From: Sphingopyxis sp. | GTDB lineage: Bacteria > Pseudomonadota > Alphaproteobacteria > Sphingomonadales > Sphingomonadaceae | Direction of reading: 5' to 3' | Length of the DNA stretch: 64,000 nt | Assembly (NCBI GenBank): GCA_013823985.1 | Contig: PNNB01000015.1 | Span: 364,899 to 428,898 of the forward strand | Part shown: one piece after another, positions 17,805-27,815 of the stretch | Layout: each line of letters starts with the position of its first letter | Position numbering within the stretch: position 1 is the first letter of the stretch | Notes under the pieces: model-generated | What the model was told of the DNA's origin: nothing | Databases searched by the model: none | The model's input: the letters and a program-made list of their open reading frames with translations, nothing else | Program-made: the position numbers and the translations under genes

Positions 17805-18706
17805 GCGAACAAAATCCGATCAAAGGCAAAAAGGGCAAAGAGAAGGAAAAGATAGAGGATGGAAAAAGCAAAAAGCTGTTTTTCCGGCTTCATGTCTTTG
17901 GCTTCATTCGCTTCGTTGCGCCAAACCTTGAAGGCAAGCGCGAGGAACACAAGGTTGAGCAACACGGATGTCACGCCATAGAGCCAACCGCTTTCACCCA
18001 GCAGATAGGGCGCGATGGCGACGGCGGCCATCGGGAAGCTGTAGGCGAATATCTGGTTGCGCGTCACACGTTGGCCAGAAACATTGGGAAGCATCGGGAT
18101 ACCCGCTGCGCCGTAATCTGTCTTCATAAAGAGCGCCAGGGCCCAGAAATGGGGCGGGGTCCACAGGAAGATGATGGAGAAAAGCAGGATCGGCACCAAC
18201 GTCACATCGCCGGTTACGGCGGCCCAGCCAATGACGGGTGGAAAGGCGCCAGCCGCACCGCCAATGACAATATTCTGTGGCGTGTTGGGCTTGAGCCAGA
18301 TTGTGTAGACGACCGCGTAGAAAAAGATCGAAAAGGCGAGGAGTCCTGCGGAGATCCAGTTGACCGCAACGCCCATGATACCGACGGAAAATGCCGCGAG
18401 CCCGATGCCGAAGTGCAAGGCCGCTTCGCGGTCCATGCGCCCTGCCGGCAATGGCCGCTTTGACGTGCGCGCCATTTTTGCGTCGACATCGGCTTCATAC
18501 CATTGGTTCAAGGCTCCGCAGGCACCGGCGCCCAAAGCAATGCACAGGATGGCGGTAAAGCCGATTACGGGATGAATATGGCCAGGTGCCGCCAAAAGGC
18601 CGCATAAAGCCGTGAAAACGACAAGCGACATCACCCGGGGCTTGGTCAACGCCCAGAAATCACGCCATTCTGCAGGCAGAGAGATGTTACGCGTAGCCGT
18701 TGTCAT
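17801..18706 (-). CDS. ctaB: Protoheme IX farnesyltransferase (heme O synthase)
   Basis: Encodes 301 aa from ATG 18706 (AGGA at suitable distance). A UbiA-type prenyltransferase with about nine helices that converts heme b to heme o for the oxidase. The first Asp motif [20 protein letters not shown] and the conserved opening [20 protein letters not shown] are clear, as is [19 protein letters not shown]. Lies downstream of ctaD across a hairpin and overlaps the coxF-like gene. Confidence 0.97.
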   Translation of the reverse strand: MTTATRNISLPAEWRDFWALTKPRVMSLVVFTALCGLLAAPGHIHPVIGFTAILCIALGAGACGALNQWYEADVDAKMARTSKRPLPAGRMDREAALHFGIGLAAFSVGIMGVAVNWISAGLLAFSIFFYAVVYTIWLKPNTPQNIVIGGAAGAFPPVIGWAAVTGDVTLVPILLFSIIFLWTPPHFWALALFMKTDYGAAGIPMLPNVSGQRVTRNQIFAYSFPMAAVAIAPYLLGESGWLYGVTSVLLNLVFLALAFKVWRNEANEAKDMKPEKQLFAFSILYLFLLFALFAFDRILFA

Positions 18707-18720
18707 AATCTGGTTCCTGT

Positions 18721-18748
18721 CCTGCCCCGTTGCACTCAACGGGGCAGG
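18721..18748. repeat. 11-bp-stem hairpin between ctaD and ctaB
   Basis: CCTGCCCCGTT (18721-18731) and AACGGGGCAGG (18738-18748) form a perfect 11-bp stem with a 6-nt loop, just after the ctaD stop in transcription order. There is no T-run downstream on the minus strand, so it is more likely an mRNA-stabilising or attenuating element lowering ctaB relative to the structural subunits than a full terminator. Confidence 0.65.
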
Positions 18749-18766
18749 AGTGGAGGATGTTTCCGG

Positions 18767-20434
18767 TTACTTGATGACCGGAAGTGTTTCGAACTGGTGA
18801 TATGGCGGCGGGCTCGACAATGTCCATTCGAGCGTCGTTGCGCCTTCACCCCAGTAATTTTCTTCTGCACGGCGTCCAGCGGCCAAGGACCAGAAGACGT
18901 TGATGAAGAAGATCAGCACGCCGACCGCCATGATGGCGTATCCGGTCGACGCCACACCGTTCCAGTAAGCGAAAGCTTCCGGATAATCGGGGTAACGACG
19001 TGGCATGCCGGAGTTTCCGAGGAAGTGCATCGGGAAGAATAATACGTTCACGCCGATGAAGAACACCCAGAAGTGCAGATGACCCAAAAACTCGTTGAGA
19101 TGACGGCCGGACATCTTACCGAACCAGTAATAGAAACCGGCAAATAGCGAGAATACGGCGCCCAGCGAGAGCACATAGTGGAAGTGGGCAACCACATAAT
19201 AGGTATCATGCAGGTTGTCGTCCAGGCCACCATTGGCGAGAACAACACCGGTCACGCCACCAACGGTGAACATGAAGATGAAGCCCATGGCCCAGACCAT
19301 CGGGGTCTTGAAGCTTACCGAACCACCCCACATCGTTGCGATCCAGCTGAAGATCTTGATCCCGGTCGGGACTGCGATCACCATGGTTGCAGCGGTGAAG
19401 TACATCTTCATGTCGACGCTCATGCCCGTGGTGAACATGTGGTGAGCCCATACAACGAAGCCAACCACACCGATGGCGACCATCGCGTACGCCATGCCGA
19501 GATATCCGAAGACAGGCTTGCGGCTGAAGGTTGCGACGATCTGGCTGATGATGCCGAAGCCCGGCAAGATCATGATGTACACTTCGGGATGGCCGAAGAA
19601 CCAGAAAAGATGCTGGTACAATACAGGGTCACCGCCAGCGGACGCATCGAAGAATGCACCGCCGAAGTTACGGTCGACGAGCAACATGGTGATGGCGGCC
19701 GCCAACACAGGCAGCGCGAGCAACAGCAGGAATGCCGTGACCAGCACCGACCATACGAACAGCGGCATTTTGTGCAGGGTCATGCCCGGCGCACGCATGT
19801 TGAAGATTGTCGTGATGAAGTTGATCGCACCCAGAATGGATGCCGCACCTGCAAGGTGGAGCGAGAAAATCGCCATATCCACAGCAGGCCCAACGGAACC
19901 CGACGTCGAAAGTGGCGCATAGACAGTCCAGCCCGTTCCGGCACCCAGACCTGTACCACCCGGTACGAAGCTGGAGCCGAGGAGCATGATGAACGCAACA
20001 ACCGTCAGCCAGAAGCTGATATTGTTCATGCGCGGGAACGCCATGTCGGGCGCACCGATCATCAGCGGCACGAACCAGTTGCCGAAACCACCGATAATGG
20101 CTGGCATGACCATGAAGAACACCATGATCAGGCCGTGGGCCGTGATCAGCACGTTCCACATATGATAGGCTTCGTCCATCGAGGCATCTTTACCGGCCAT
20201 CATGGATGCCCAGCTTTGCAGATACTGGATGCCTGGCTCAGCCAGTTCCATACGCATCAAACCCGAAATCGCACCGCCAACAACGCCAGCGAAAATAGCG
20301 AAAATCAGGTAAAGTGTACCAATATCCTTGTGGTTTGTGGACATGAACCAGCGGGCGAAAAAGCCCGGCTTATGATCCGCATCATGATGGTCATGTGCGT
20401 GAAGGTCGGCGCCTGTAGCAGCAATGGTTGTCAT
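18767..20434 (-). CDS. ctaD: Cytochrome c oxidase subunit I
   Basis: Encodes 555 aa, 12 helices. Heme and copper ligands and active-site marks are present: [15 protein letters not shown] (heme a ligand region), [17 protein letters not shown] (CuB His and the His-Tyr crosslink), [13 protein letters not shown] (CuB His pair) and [13 protein letters not shown] (heme a and a3 His). The HPEVY plus downstream features fit the A-type, aa3 family. The N-terminus is His-rich ([14 protein letters not shown]). It follows ctaC by 12 nt. Confidence 0.98.
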   Translation of the reverse strand: MTTIAATGADLHAHDHHDADHKPGFFARWFMSTNHKDIGTLYLIFAIFAGVVGGAISGLMRMELAEPGIQYLQSWASMMAGKDASMDEAYHMWNVLITAHGLIMVFFMVMPAIIGGFGNWFVPLMIGAPDMAFPRMNNISFWLTVVAFIMLLGSSFVPGGTGLGAGTGWTVYAPLSTSGSVGPAVDMAIFSLHLAGAASILGAINFITTIFNMRAPGMTLHKMPLFVWSVLVTAFLLLLALPVLAAAITMLLVDRNFGGAFFDASAGGDPVLYQHLFWFFGHPEVYIMILPGFGIISQIVATFSRKPVFGYLGMAYAMVAIGVVGFVVWAHHMFTTGMSVDMKMYFTAATMVIAVPTGIKIFSWIATMWGGSVSFKTPMVWAMGFIFMFTVGGVTGVVLANGGLDDNLHDTYYVVAHFHYVLSLGAVFSLFAGFYYWFGKMSGRHLNEFLGHLHFWVFFIGVNVLFFPMHFLGNSGMPRRYPDYPEAFAYWNGVASTGYAIMAVGVLIFFINVFWSLAAGRRAEENYWGEGATTLEWTLSSPPPYHQFETLPVIK

Positions 20435-20446
20435 CAGTCTGGCCTT

Positions 20447-21535
20447 TTACTTGGTTACGGCTGCGGCAGGCGCAGCGCTGGGAGTTGGTGCAGCGGCAGC
20501 AGGTGCAGGTGCCGCAGCGGGTGCGGCAGCAGCAGCGGCTTCACCGGGCATTTGCCCGCCTTGAGCCTTGACCCATGCTGCAAATTTTTCAGGCGGAAGC
20601 GCTTCGACCGCGATCGGCATGAAGCCGTGACGCGCGCCGCAAAGCTCCGAACATTGTCCGAAATAGACACCCGGCTTGGTGATCGTCAGCGACTTTTCAT
20701 TCAAACGACCGGGAACAGCGTCGAGCTTGAACCAGAGCGATGGAACCGCAAAGGCGTGGATAACGTCAGCTGCGGTGGTCTGAATACGAAGGGGTACGCC
20801 AGCCGGTACGACCATGCGGTTGTCCACCGCGAGAAGCGCAGGGCCGTCATTGTCGGTCCGGAAACGTTCGCCAGGCGCAACGTCTTCCTTGTTCTTCAGC
20901 ATGTTGGAAACAACTTCGAACCCGCCATGGTCGGGATAGGAATATCCCCAATACCATTGATAGCCGGTTACCTTGATGGTGACGGCATCGGCAGGCGCAG
21001 GCTTGAACTGTTTCGCCAACAGATCGAGCGAGGGATAGGCGATACCGAGCAAGATCAGCACCGGTACAAGCGTCCACACGATTTCAATAAAGGTGTTGTG
21101 CGTTGTTTTCGACGGCTCAGGATTGGCGCGGCGATTGAAACGGACGATCACCCAGAGCAGAAGCCCCAGAACGAAAAGGGAGATGACCGTGATGATCGGC
21201 AGCAAGATGCTGTTGTTGATCCATTTGGCATATACGCCATTGTCGCTGAACTGTTCCTGAAAATCGATTTCTTTCGGTTTGGGCATGCCAATACCGTCGG
21301 TCGGTTTCATCGGGGTATAACCCGGCAGCGAACCGTCCATCGATTTAGGGGCCGCAGCCTCTGCAGGCGCAGCAGGTGCGGCGGTTTCGGGTGCTGCTGC
21401 AGCAGGAGTTGCCACGACAGGTGCGGCAATTTCCTTGGTCACAGGCGCAGGGGCGGGATTCGCCGTTTGCGCCATGGCAAATGACGGCATCGTCATTGCA
21501 GCAAGGACAATCAGGATTTTCTTCAACATATTCAT
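20447..21535 (-). CDS. ctaC: Cytochrome c oxidase subunit II with Ala/Pro-rich ends
   Basis: Encodes 362 aa from ATG 21535 (a second ATG is two codons on). Signal peptide to about residue 23, then a ~50-residue Ala/Pro-rich linker, two transmembrane helices (LLPIITVISLFVLGLLLWVI; FIEIVWTLVPVLILLGIAY) and the cupredoxin domain with the CuA site GQCSELCGARHGFMP and the aromatic YQWYWGYSYP electron-entry strip. The last ~40 residues are almost only Ala and Pro. Both extensions are longer than in Paracoccus-type subunit II and may space or anchor the protein in the envelope. First gene of the operon. Confidence 0.97.
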   Translation of the reverse strand: MNMLKKILIVLAAMTMPSFAMAQTANPAPAPVTKEIAAPVVATPAAAAPETAAPAAPAEAAAPKSMDGSLPGYTPMKPTDGIGMPKPKEIDFQEQFSDNGVYAKWINNSILLPIITVISLFVLGLLLWVIVRFNRRANPEPSKTTHNTFIEIVWTLVPVLILLGIAYPSLDLLAKQFKPAPADAVTIKVTGYQWYWGYSYPDHGGFEVVSNMLKNKEDVAPGERFRTDNDGPALLAVDNRMVVPAGVPLRIQTTAADVIHAFAVPSLWFKLDAVPGRLNEKSLTITKPGVYFGQCSELCGARHGFMPIAVEALPPEKFAAWVKAQGGQMPGEAAAAAAPAAAPAPAAAAPTPSAAPAAAVTK

Positions 21536-21615
21536 CAACTTGGCCCCGTATTCTTGGTGCGGCGCAGGAACATTGCGCAGTTCCGACTAAACCTCAGGCT
21601 GCCGGACTCGCGCGA

Positions 21616-21644
21616 CCTATAGGCGCGCTTTTCCGAAGCCTCAA
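21616..21644 (-). promoter_or_regulatory. Candidate promoter of the cox operon
   Basis: Minus-strand TTGAGG (21639-21644) and TATAGG (21616-21621) are separated by exactly 17 nt, giving a leader of about 70-75 nt before the ctaC ATG. No other pair in the 229-bp ctaC/pyrE gap is as good. No pyrE promoter was convincing. Confidence 0.5.
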
Positions 21645-21764
21645 GCGGTCGATTAAAGATTTTTAGCATTTATTTGCGAAGCTTTTCCACCTATTTGCCG
21701 ATGCAATCCAACGCATCAGACTTGCATATTTTGGCAATCACACAAAAGGGGCATTCCCATTTCC

Positions 21765-22349
21765 ATGACCGAAGATGAAATCCTGTCCGAATTTCGTGCA
21801 GCCGAAGCGCTTTTGGAGGGCCACTTTCTGCTCTCCTCGGGCCGCCACAGCGCACATTATCTACAATGCGCGCGGCTGCTGATGAATCCCGACCGCGCCG
21901 GCCGTATTGCCCTTGCCATAACGCAGAAGATGCCGCGCGAGGTGCGCAGCGAGATCCAGGCCGTCATTTCGCCCGCGATGGGCGGGATTATCATTGGCCA
22001 TGAAATGGGCCGCGCCCTGGGCGTCGACGCCATGTTCGTCGAACGCCCGGAGGGTGTGTTCGGCCTGCGCCGCGGATTTTCGATCCCGTCCGGCACCAAG
22101 GTCCTCATGATGGAAGATGTCGTAACGACCGGTCTGTCGTCCCGCGAAGCCATCAAGGCGATCGAGGAAGCAGGCGGCGTGGTCATTGCGGCAGGGGCCG
22201 TGGTCGACCGTTCGGCCGGTACCGCCGATTTGGGCGTGCCTTTCTATCCCCTCATCCAGCTGAACTTCCCGACCTATGCCCCGGAAGAAGTGCCTTCCGA
22301 TCTGGCCAGCATTCCGGCGATCAAGCCCGGCAGCCGGATGGCGGCGTGA
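21765..22349 (+). CDS. pyrE: Orotate phosphoribosyltransferase
   Basis: Encodes 194 aa. Joins orotate to PRPP to give OMP in pyrimidine synthesis. The PRPP-binding motif is [17 protein letters not shown] and the family opening [20 protein letters not shown] is intact. This longer form (about 190 aa) is the alphaproteobacterial type. First of a coupled run: its stop overlaps the pdxJ GTG. Confidence 0.97.
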   Translation: MTEDEILSEFRAAEALLEGHFLLSSGRHSAHYLQCARLLMNPDRAGRIALAITQKMPREVRSEIQAVISPAMGGIIIGHEMGRALGVDAMFVERPEGVFGLRRGFSIPSGTKVLMMEDVVTTGLSSREAIKAIEEAGGVVIAAGAVVDRSAGTADLGVPFYPLIQLNFPTYAPEEVPSDLASIPAIKPGSRMAA

Positions 22350-23086
22350 CCGCGCCCCTTCGTCTCGGGGTCAATATCGACCATGTCGCCACCATCCGCA
22401 ACGCGCGGGGCGGCGACCATCCGGACCCTGTCCGCGCTGCCGAGATTATCGCCCATGTGGGCGGCGACGGCATCACGGCCCATTTGCGGGAAGACAGGCG
22501 CCATATCCGTGATGCCGACATCGAACGGATCATGGCGGCCACCACCCTGCCGCTAAACCTCGAAATGGCCGCGACCGAAGAAATGCTCGCCATCGCCTTG
22601 CGCCACCGGCCGCACGCCGCCTGCATCGTTCCCGAAAAGCGGGAAGAGCGCACGACCGAAGGTGGATTGGACGCCGCCGGTCTGCACAACCAGCTGGCGC
22701 CCATGGTGACCCAATTGCGCGACGCCAATATCCGGGTCAGCCTGTTCATCGAACCGGATGCGCGCCAAATCGATGCGGCAATCCAGCTCAAGGCGCCTGT
22801 GGTGGAATTCCACACCGGCAAATATGCCCATCTGTTGCTCGACGGGGACCGGGAAGGAGCGGAGGTCGAGCTGCGCCGTATTGCCGATGCGGCGGCACTT
22901 GCGGCCAAGAATGGCATTGAATCGCACGCCGGGCATGGCCTCACATTCGACAATGTCCAGCCGATCGCCGCCATTCCGCAGATCGCCGAACTGAACATCG
23001 GACATTATCTTATCGGCGAAGCCATCTTTATCGGCCTTGAAGAAAGTGTGCGCAAAATGCGCATGCTGATGGATATGGCGCGTTGA
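22346..23086 (+). CDS. pdxJ: Pyridoxine 5'-phosphate synthase
   Basis: Encodes 246 aa from GTG 22346 (GTGA overlap with pyrE). A TIM-barrel enzyme that condenses 1-deoxy-xylulose 5-phosphate with 3-amino-2-oxopropyl phosphate to form PNP. Conserved segments: [58 protein letters not shown] and [10 protein letters not shown]. The stop overlaps the TTG start of acpS. Confidence 0.98.
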   Translation: MTAPLRLGVNIDHVATIRNARGGDHPDPVRAAEIIAHVGGDGITAHLREDRRHIRDADIERIMAATTLPLNLEMAATEEMLAIALRHRPHAACIVPEKREERTTEGGLDAAGLHNQLAPMVTQLRDANIRVSLFIEPDARQIDAAIQLKAPVVEFHTGKYAHLLLDGDREGAEVELRRIADAAALAAKNGIESHAGHGLTFDNVQPIAAIPQIAELNIGHYLIGEAIFIGLEESVRKMRMLMDMAR

Positions 23087-23493
23087 TTATCGGTCTGGGA
23101 TCCGATCTGTGTAATATCGAGCGTATTGCCAATTCGCTCGAACGGTTCGGCGAACGGTTCGAAAAGCGTGTCTTTACCGATATCGAACGCGCCAAGGCAT
23201 CACGGCGGCCTTTCACAAAGCCCGGCACCTATGCCAAGCGTTTCGCCGCCAAAGAGGCGTTTTCAAAAGCGGTTGGCACCGGTTTTAAACGCGGCGTTTT
23301 CATGAAAGACATCGGCGTCGTCAACGCGCCGTCGGGGGCGCCGACTTTGGCGCTGACCGGCGGGGCAAAAGCGCGGCTCGACGCAATGATTCCGAGCGGC
23401 TATGAAGCGCATATTCATCTGACGCTCACCGATGATCATCCATGGGCGCAGGCATTTGTAATCATAGAGGCGCTTCCAGCACAAAAGGTATGA
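23083..23493 (+). CDS. acpS: Holo-[acyl-carrier-protein] synthase
   Basis: Encodes 136 aa from TTG 23083, which overlaps the pdxJ stop. Transfers 4'-phosphopantetheine from CoA to apo-ACP. The magnesium-binding Asp is in [14 protein letters not shown] and the Glu in [17 protein letters not shown], both canonical. No ATG occurs before these residues, so the TTG start is required. Order pdxJ-acpS-lepB is common in alphaproteobacteria. Confidence 0.97.
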   Translation: MIIGLGSDLCNIERIANSLERFGERFEKRVFTDIERAKASRRPFTKPGTYAKRFAAKEAFSKAVGTGFKRGVFMKDIGVVNAPSGAPTLALTGGAKARLDAMIPSGYEAHIHLTLTDDHPWAQAFVIIEALPAQKV

Positions 23494-24434
23494 GCAGTTT
23501 GACAACCGAAAACAGCAATCCCGCCACCCCACCCGCGTCGACACCCGAAAAGCGAGGCTGGGCTGCATCGCTTTGGGCCGAAATCAAGGGCATGTTCTGG
23601 CTTCTTCTGGCGGTGCTGGCGTTCCATAGCTTCATTGCCAAGCCATTTTATATTCCGTCGATCTCGATGATGCCAACGTTACTCGTAGGCGACCGCCTGT
23701 TTGTGTCGAAATACCCCTATGGCTGGAGCCATGTTTCCCCTACGATTCCCAACCCGGTCGCCATTTTCCGCTGGCTTGTGCTGCGTGAAGAGGTCGAGGC
23801 GCTCGCCGTTCCTCTCCCCGAAAGCAACACCCGCGTCTGGGGTAAGCTGCCAGAGCGCGGCGATATCGTCATCCTCACCCCCAAGGGCAAATATCAGGAC
23901 TGGATCAAGCGCGTCATCGGCCTGCCCGGCGACGTTGTCGAACTGCGTGAGGGACAGATTTTCCTGAATGGGAAGCCTGTTAAGCAGGAAACCCAACCCA
24001 ATCTGGTCCTGCCGGTCGATGCCAACAGCCCGTGCAACGATTATGATTTCCCCGGCGCACTGACCCGCGAAGCCGATGGCAAGATGACATGTCACCTGCC
24101 CATCATTCGCGAAACCCTGCCCAATGGCGTTCAATATGACACCATCGACGCCCGCCGCCGCGATACCGACAATATGCGGCCTGTGAAGGTTCCTGCCGGT
24201 CATGTTTTCCTGATGGGGGACAACCGCGACAACAGCTCGGACAGCCGTGTTGCCGCTGAACTGGGCGGTTTGGGCGGCCCTGTTTCCTGGGACCGTCTGG
24301 GTGGACGCGCCGAAATCATTACCTTCTCGGTCGACGGCAGCACCACGCTCAATCCCGCCACATGGGTAAGCTCGCTTCGCGGCGACCGCGCCGGAACCAG
24401 TCTGCGGCCCGAAAAGGTGAAGCCGAATGAATGA
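23490..24434 (+). CDS. lepB: Signal peptidase I
   Basis: Encodes 314 aa starting at ATG 23490 inside the acpS stop. One N-terminal membrane helix ([19 protein letters not shown]) places the S26 catalytic domain in the periplasm. Catalytic Ser is in [17 protein letters not shown], catalytic Lys in [15 protein letters not shown], and the family motif [16 protein letters not shown] is near the C-terminus. A substrate-binding insertion (about residues 170-225) contains a Cys pair. It removes signal peptides such as those predicted on several proteins in this window. Confidence 0.97.
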   Translation: MSSLTTENSNPATPPASTPEKRGWAASLWAEIKGMFWLLLAVLAFHSFIAKPFYIPSISMMPTLLVGDRLFVSKYPYGWSHVSPTIPNPVAIFRWLVLREEVEALAVPLPESNTRVWGKLPERGDIVILTPKGKYQDWIKRVIGLPGDVVELREGQIFLNGKPVKQETQPNLVLPVDANSPCNDYDFPGALTREADGKMTCHLPIIRETLPNGVQYDTIDARRRDTDNMRPVKVPAGHVFLMGDNRDNSSDSRVAAELGGLGGPVSWDRLGGRAEIITFSVDGSTTLNPATWVSSLRGDRAGTSLRPEKVKPNE

Positions 24435-25551
24435 TGCGACAGCTGCCAAACCGCGCAAGCCCAGAGCACCACGCAAAATCGCTGCGCCGCCGGTAGAGAC
24501 ATTCCGCGAAGAGGTCGGCCCGACCGAATTGTACGACCCGCTTGTGCGCAGCGAGATAAAGAAAGCCGCCGTCTGGATCGGCATGGCGACATTGGTGGTG
24601 GCGCTCATCTGGCTGGCACAGCCAATTTTGCTGATTATCGGCGGGCTCGTTCTGGCGGCCATGTTCGATGGCGGGGCGCGTTTGCTCGGACGGATTCTCC
24701 CGATCCCGCGCGGTTTCCGCCTGACCATTGTGGTGCTGGCCGTCTTCGGATTTATTTATTGGACCTTTGCTTTCACAGGTTCGGAACTCGCCGCGCAAGC
24801 CGCAAGCCTGCAGGCAATTGTCGAAAAGCAGATCGAAACGATCGGCAACCAGATTGCCGCCGCTGGTTTCAATATATCCGCCGATGACGTCAAAGGCTTC
24901 GGCTCTCAAATCCTCAATTCCGTAGGCCGCGTTACCGCTGCGGTATCCTCGGTAGTTGGCACGATCACCAATATGGCCATGATGCTGGTGCTCGCCATTT
25001 TCATCGCCGCCGAACCGCGGATGTACGAACGCGGCGTGGCGTGGATGCTGCCGCTCGCCGAACGCGAACATTTCTACGGAACCGCCGAGAAGATCGGCCG
25101 TGTTCTGCGCCGCCTCATGGCCGGACGCCTGCTCGGCATGGCGGTCGAAGGTTTCGGTACATGGATTTTGCTCAGCCTCGGCGGCGTGCCCATGGCGGCG
25201 CTGCTGGGTATCCTCACCGGTTTGCTCGCATTCCTTCCGAATATCGGTGCGATCGTCTCGGGCGCGTTGATCATCCTTGTCGGCTTTTCCGCCGGCGTCG
25301 ATGTCGGCCTTTATGCGATCTTCGTCTATTTCGTCGTGCAGATGGTGGATGGCTATCTGATCGTCCCGATGGTCGCCAAACGTGCGGTCGACCTCGCCCC
25401 GGCTCTTGTTCTTGGCGCACAGATATTATTCGGGGCCCTATTCGGGGTGCTGGGCCTTGCGCTGGCCGACCCGATTATCGCGATGATCAAGGTGGCGCTC
25501 GAACGGCAATCGGAACGCAACGAAGCGCGGGCTATCCGCCAAGGGCCGTAA
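24427..25551 (+). CDS. AI-2E family transporter (PerM/TqsA-like membrane protein)
   Basis: Encodes 374 aa, overlapping the lepB end by 8 nt. A basic N-terminus (KPRKPRAPRK) precedes about eight hydrophobic segments. The C-terminal half carries the family pattern LLSLGGVPMAALLGILTG, PNIGAIVSG and DGYLIVPMVAKRAVDLAPAL. Members include exporters of autoinducer-2 and Na+/H+ antiporters, so the substrate is open. It occupies the place where rnc and era often follow lepB in other alphaproteobacteria. Confidence 0.9.
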   Translation: MNDATAAKPRKPRAPRKIAAPPVETFREEVGPTELYDPLVRSEIKKAAVWIGMATLVVALIWLAQPILLIIGGLVLAAMFDGGARLLGRILPIPRGFRLTIVVLAVFGFIYWTFAFTGSELAAQAASLQAIVEKQIETIGNQIAAAGFNISADDVKGFGSQILNSVGRVTAAVSSVVGTITNMAMMLVLAIFIAAEPRMYERGVAWMLPLAEREHFYGTAEKIGRVLRRLMAGRLLGMAVEGFGTWILLSLGGVPMAALLGILTGLLAFLPNIGAIVSGALIILVGFSAGVDVGLYAIFVYFVVQMVDGYLIVPMVAKRAVDLAPALVLGAQILFGALFGVLGLALADPIIAMIKVALERQSERNEARAIRQGP

Positions 25552-25561
25552 AACCGTCCCC

Positions 25562-25831
25562 ATGTTGCTGATCATAGGCTTTCTGTTGGGCGTTGCGAAT
25601 TTCGCGATGCACAAGGCCGTCATTGAATGCGGGCATCCCTTTGTCGAGGATACCAAGCGCTATTTTGGCAAGCATATCGGCCCCTATGGCAGCTACGCCA
25701 TTGAACTGGCGTTGCTGATCGGGGCATTGTGGCTCGCGAACGAAGGCTCTGTCCTGATCACCCTGTTTTACGCAGCCTATACCGGCATGAACGTGATCGC
25801 GACCTGGCTGTTGCTGACCGGCCGGAGCTAA
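25562..25831 (+). CDS. Small membrane protein of unknown function, 89 aa
   Basis: Three hydrophobic stretches: LLIIGFLLGVANFAMHKAV, YAIELALLIGALWLANEG and SVLITLFYAAYTGMNVIATW. It starts 10 nt after the AI-2E transporter stop, so it is probably in the same transcript. The loop CGHPFVEDTKRYFGKHIGPY is the only polar conserved-looking part. No family recognised. Confidence 0.75.
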   Translation: MLLIIGFLLGVANFAMHKAVIECGHPFVEDTKRYFGKHIGPYGSYAIELALLIGALWLANEGSVLITLFYAAYTGMNVIATWLLLTGRS

Positions 25832-25871
25832 GTCGCCAAAGACCCTTTGTTATTGAACGCCGCCTGCCTAT

Positions 25872-27692
25872 ATGGCGCGGGTGCCGCCTTTAGAAACCCC
25901 GACCGATACCAAGCCCGATTTCGCCGTCATGCGGCGGTTCTTGCCCTATTTATGGCCAAAGGACCAGTTCGGGCTGCGCGTCCGCATCGTCGGCGCCCTT
26001 TTGCTGGTCGTGCTGTCCAAGCTCATCCAACTCAGCATGGCATGGCTTTATGGCGCTGCCGTCGACCGGATGGTTCCGGGCATGGAAGACGGCGTAGCCA
26101 TCGCCATCGGGCTTGTCGCAGCTTATGCCGGGGCGCGCTTTGGCGGGGTGTTGTTCGACAATTTGCGCAATGTCGTGTTCGAACGCGTGGGGCAGGACGC
26201 CACAAGGCGCCTTGCGGAAAATGTCTTCGGCCATTTGCATAATCTGTCGATGCGATTCCACATGAACCGGCGCACAGGCGCGGTCACCAAGGTGATCGAG
26301 CGCGGTACGAAGAGCATCGATATCATGCTCTATTTTCTGCTGTTCAACATCGCGCCGACTTTGCTCGAACTTATCCTCGTATCGGCCTATTTCCAGATCG
26401 AATTTGGCTGGGGCCTTGTTGCCGCGACATGGATCATGGTGGTCGCCTATATCAGCTTTACCGGGGTCATCACCAACTGGCGCAACAAATTGCGCGAGGA
26501 GATGAACGAACTCGACACCCAGACGGTCGCCAAGTCGGTCGACAGTTTGCTGAACTATGAAACCGTCAAATATTTCAATGCCGAAAAACGGGAAGCCGCC
26601 CGCTATAACCAGGTCGTCAGCCAATGGGCCGACGCCGCGGTAAAGTCGGAAAATTCGCTGGCTATCCTGAATATCGGCCAATCGTTGATTACCAATCTGA
26701 TGATGGCAGGTGCCATGGGCTATGTCGTTTGGGGATGGTCACAGGGGCAGTTTACGACCGGCCATGTGGTCACCGTGAACACACTGCTGGCGCAGCTTTT
26801 CCGTCCGCTCGACATGCTCGGCATGGTCTATCGCACCATCCGTCAGGGCCTGACCGATATGGCGGCGATGTTCGATCTGATCGATACCGCCCCTGAAATA
26901 GTCGACGTGCCGGGTGCGCCATCTTTGGTCATAAAGGGCGGCGCCCTTGCCTTTGAAAATGTCCAGTTCGGCTATGAATCAAACCGCCCGATCCTGAAAG
27001 GCGTCAGCTTTGAAATCCCGCCCGGCGGACGGCTTGCCGTGGTAGGACCCTCGGGCGCCGGGAAATCGACCATCGCCCGGCTGATATATCGTTTTTACGA
27101 TGTCACCGGCGGGCGCATCACGATTGATGGCCAAGACATAAGGCAGATAACGCAAAGCTCGCTGCGGTCCCAAATCGGAATCGTGCCGCAGGACACCGTG
27201 CTGTTCAACGACACCATAGGGTATAATATCGGCTATGGACGTGAAGGGGCCGACCAATCGGCCATAGAGGAAGCCGCACGGGGTGCCGCGATCCATGGTT
27301 TCATCACCTCTTTGCCCGAAGGCTATGAGGCCAAGGTAGGCGAGCGTGGCCTGAAATTGTCCGGTGGCGAAAAGCAGCGGGTGGCGATTGCCCGAACGCT
27401 TCTCAAAAATCCGCCGATCCTGATCCTCGACGAAGCGACCAGCGCTTTGGACAGCCGGACGGAAGCCGAAATTCAGTCGACGCTCGACCGGATATCTGTT
27501 CGCCGTACCACCATCATCATCGCCCACAGACTTTCCACCATTGTGGATGCCGACCGCATTCTCGTATTGGAGGCAGGTCAGGTTGCCGAACAGGGCACCC
27601 ATTTCGAATTGCTCGCCAAGGGCGGCCTATATGCCGAAATGTGGGCACGGCAGCAGAATGAAGTCGAAGAGGAAGCAGTAGCAATAAGCTAG
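25872..27692 (+). CDS. Atm1/ABCB7-type ABC exporter
   Basis: Encodes 606 aa, a half-transporter with six N-terminal helices fused to an ATPase. Walker A GPSGAGKST, signature LSGGEKQRVAIARTLL, Walker B ILILDEATSALD and the H-loop IIAHRLST are intact. The membrane domain carries the Atm1 signature RRTGAVTKVIERGTKSID and LNYETVKYFNAEKREAARYN. Bacterial Atm1 exports glutathione persulfide or metal-glutathione conjugates and aids Fe-S metabolism and heavy-metal tolerance. Start ATG 25872, 40 nt after the small membrane gene. Confidence 0.94.
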   Translation: MARVPPLETPTDTKPDFAVMRRFLPYLWPKDQFGLRVRIVGALLLVVLSKLIQLSMAWLYGAAVDRMVPGMEDGVAIAIGLVAAYAGARFGGVLFDNLRNVVFERVGQDATRRLAENVFGHLHNLSMRFHMNRRTGAVTKVIERGTKSIDIMLYFLLFNIAPTLLELILVSAYFQIEFGWGLVAATWIMVVAYISFTGVITNWRNKLREEMNELDTQTVAKSVDSLLNYETVKYFNAEKREAARYNQVVSQWADAAVKSENSLAILNIGQSLITNLMMAGAMGYVVWGWSQGQFTTGHVVTVNTLLAQLFRPLDMLGMVYRTIRQGLTDMAAMFDLIDTAPEIVDVPGAPSLVIKGGALAFENVQFGYESNRPILKGVSFEIPPGGRLAVVGPSGAGKSTIARLIYRFYDVTGGRITIDGQDIRQITQSSLRSQIGIVPQDTVLFNDTIGYNIGYGREGADQSAIEEAARGAAIHGFITSLPEGYEAKVGERGLKLSGGEKQRVAIARTLLKNPPILILDEATSALDSRTEAEIQSTLDRISVRRTTIIIAHRLSTIVDADRILVLEAGQVAEQGTHFELLAKGGLYAEMWARQQNEVEEEAVAIS

Positions 27693-27815
27693 CGGCCTTT
27701 TGACGCCATGATCAGTCGCCATTGGAAACACCAAAGCGCGCACTGAATAGTTTACAAAAGCAGTCTATTCCTAATTTGTTCTCAAGCGACCCAACTATCC
27801 ACAGCGGAGTCGCAC

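Noticed and set aside
19178..21484. 768-aa plus-strand ORF opposite ctaD and ctaC
   Set aside because: Antisense of cytochrome oxidase genes; translation is His/Arg/Asp-rich with no family resemblance.
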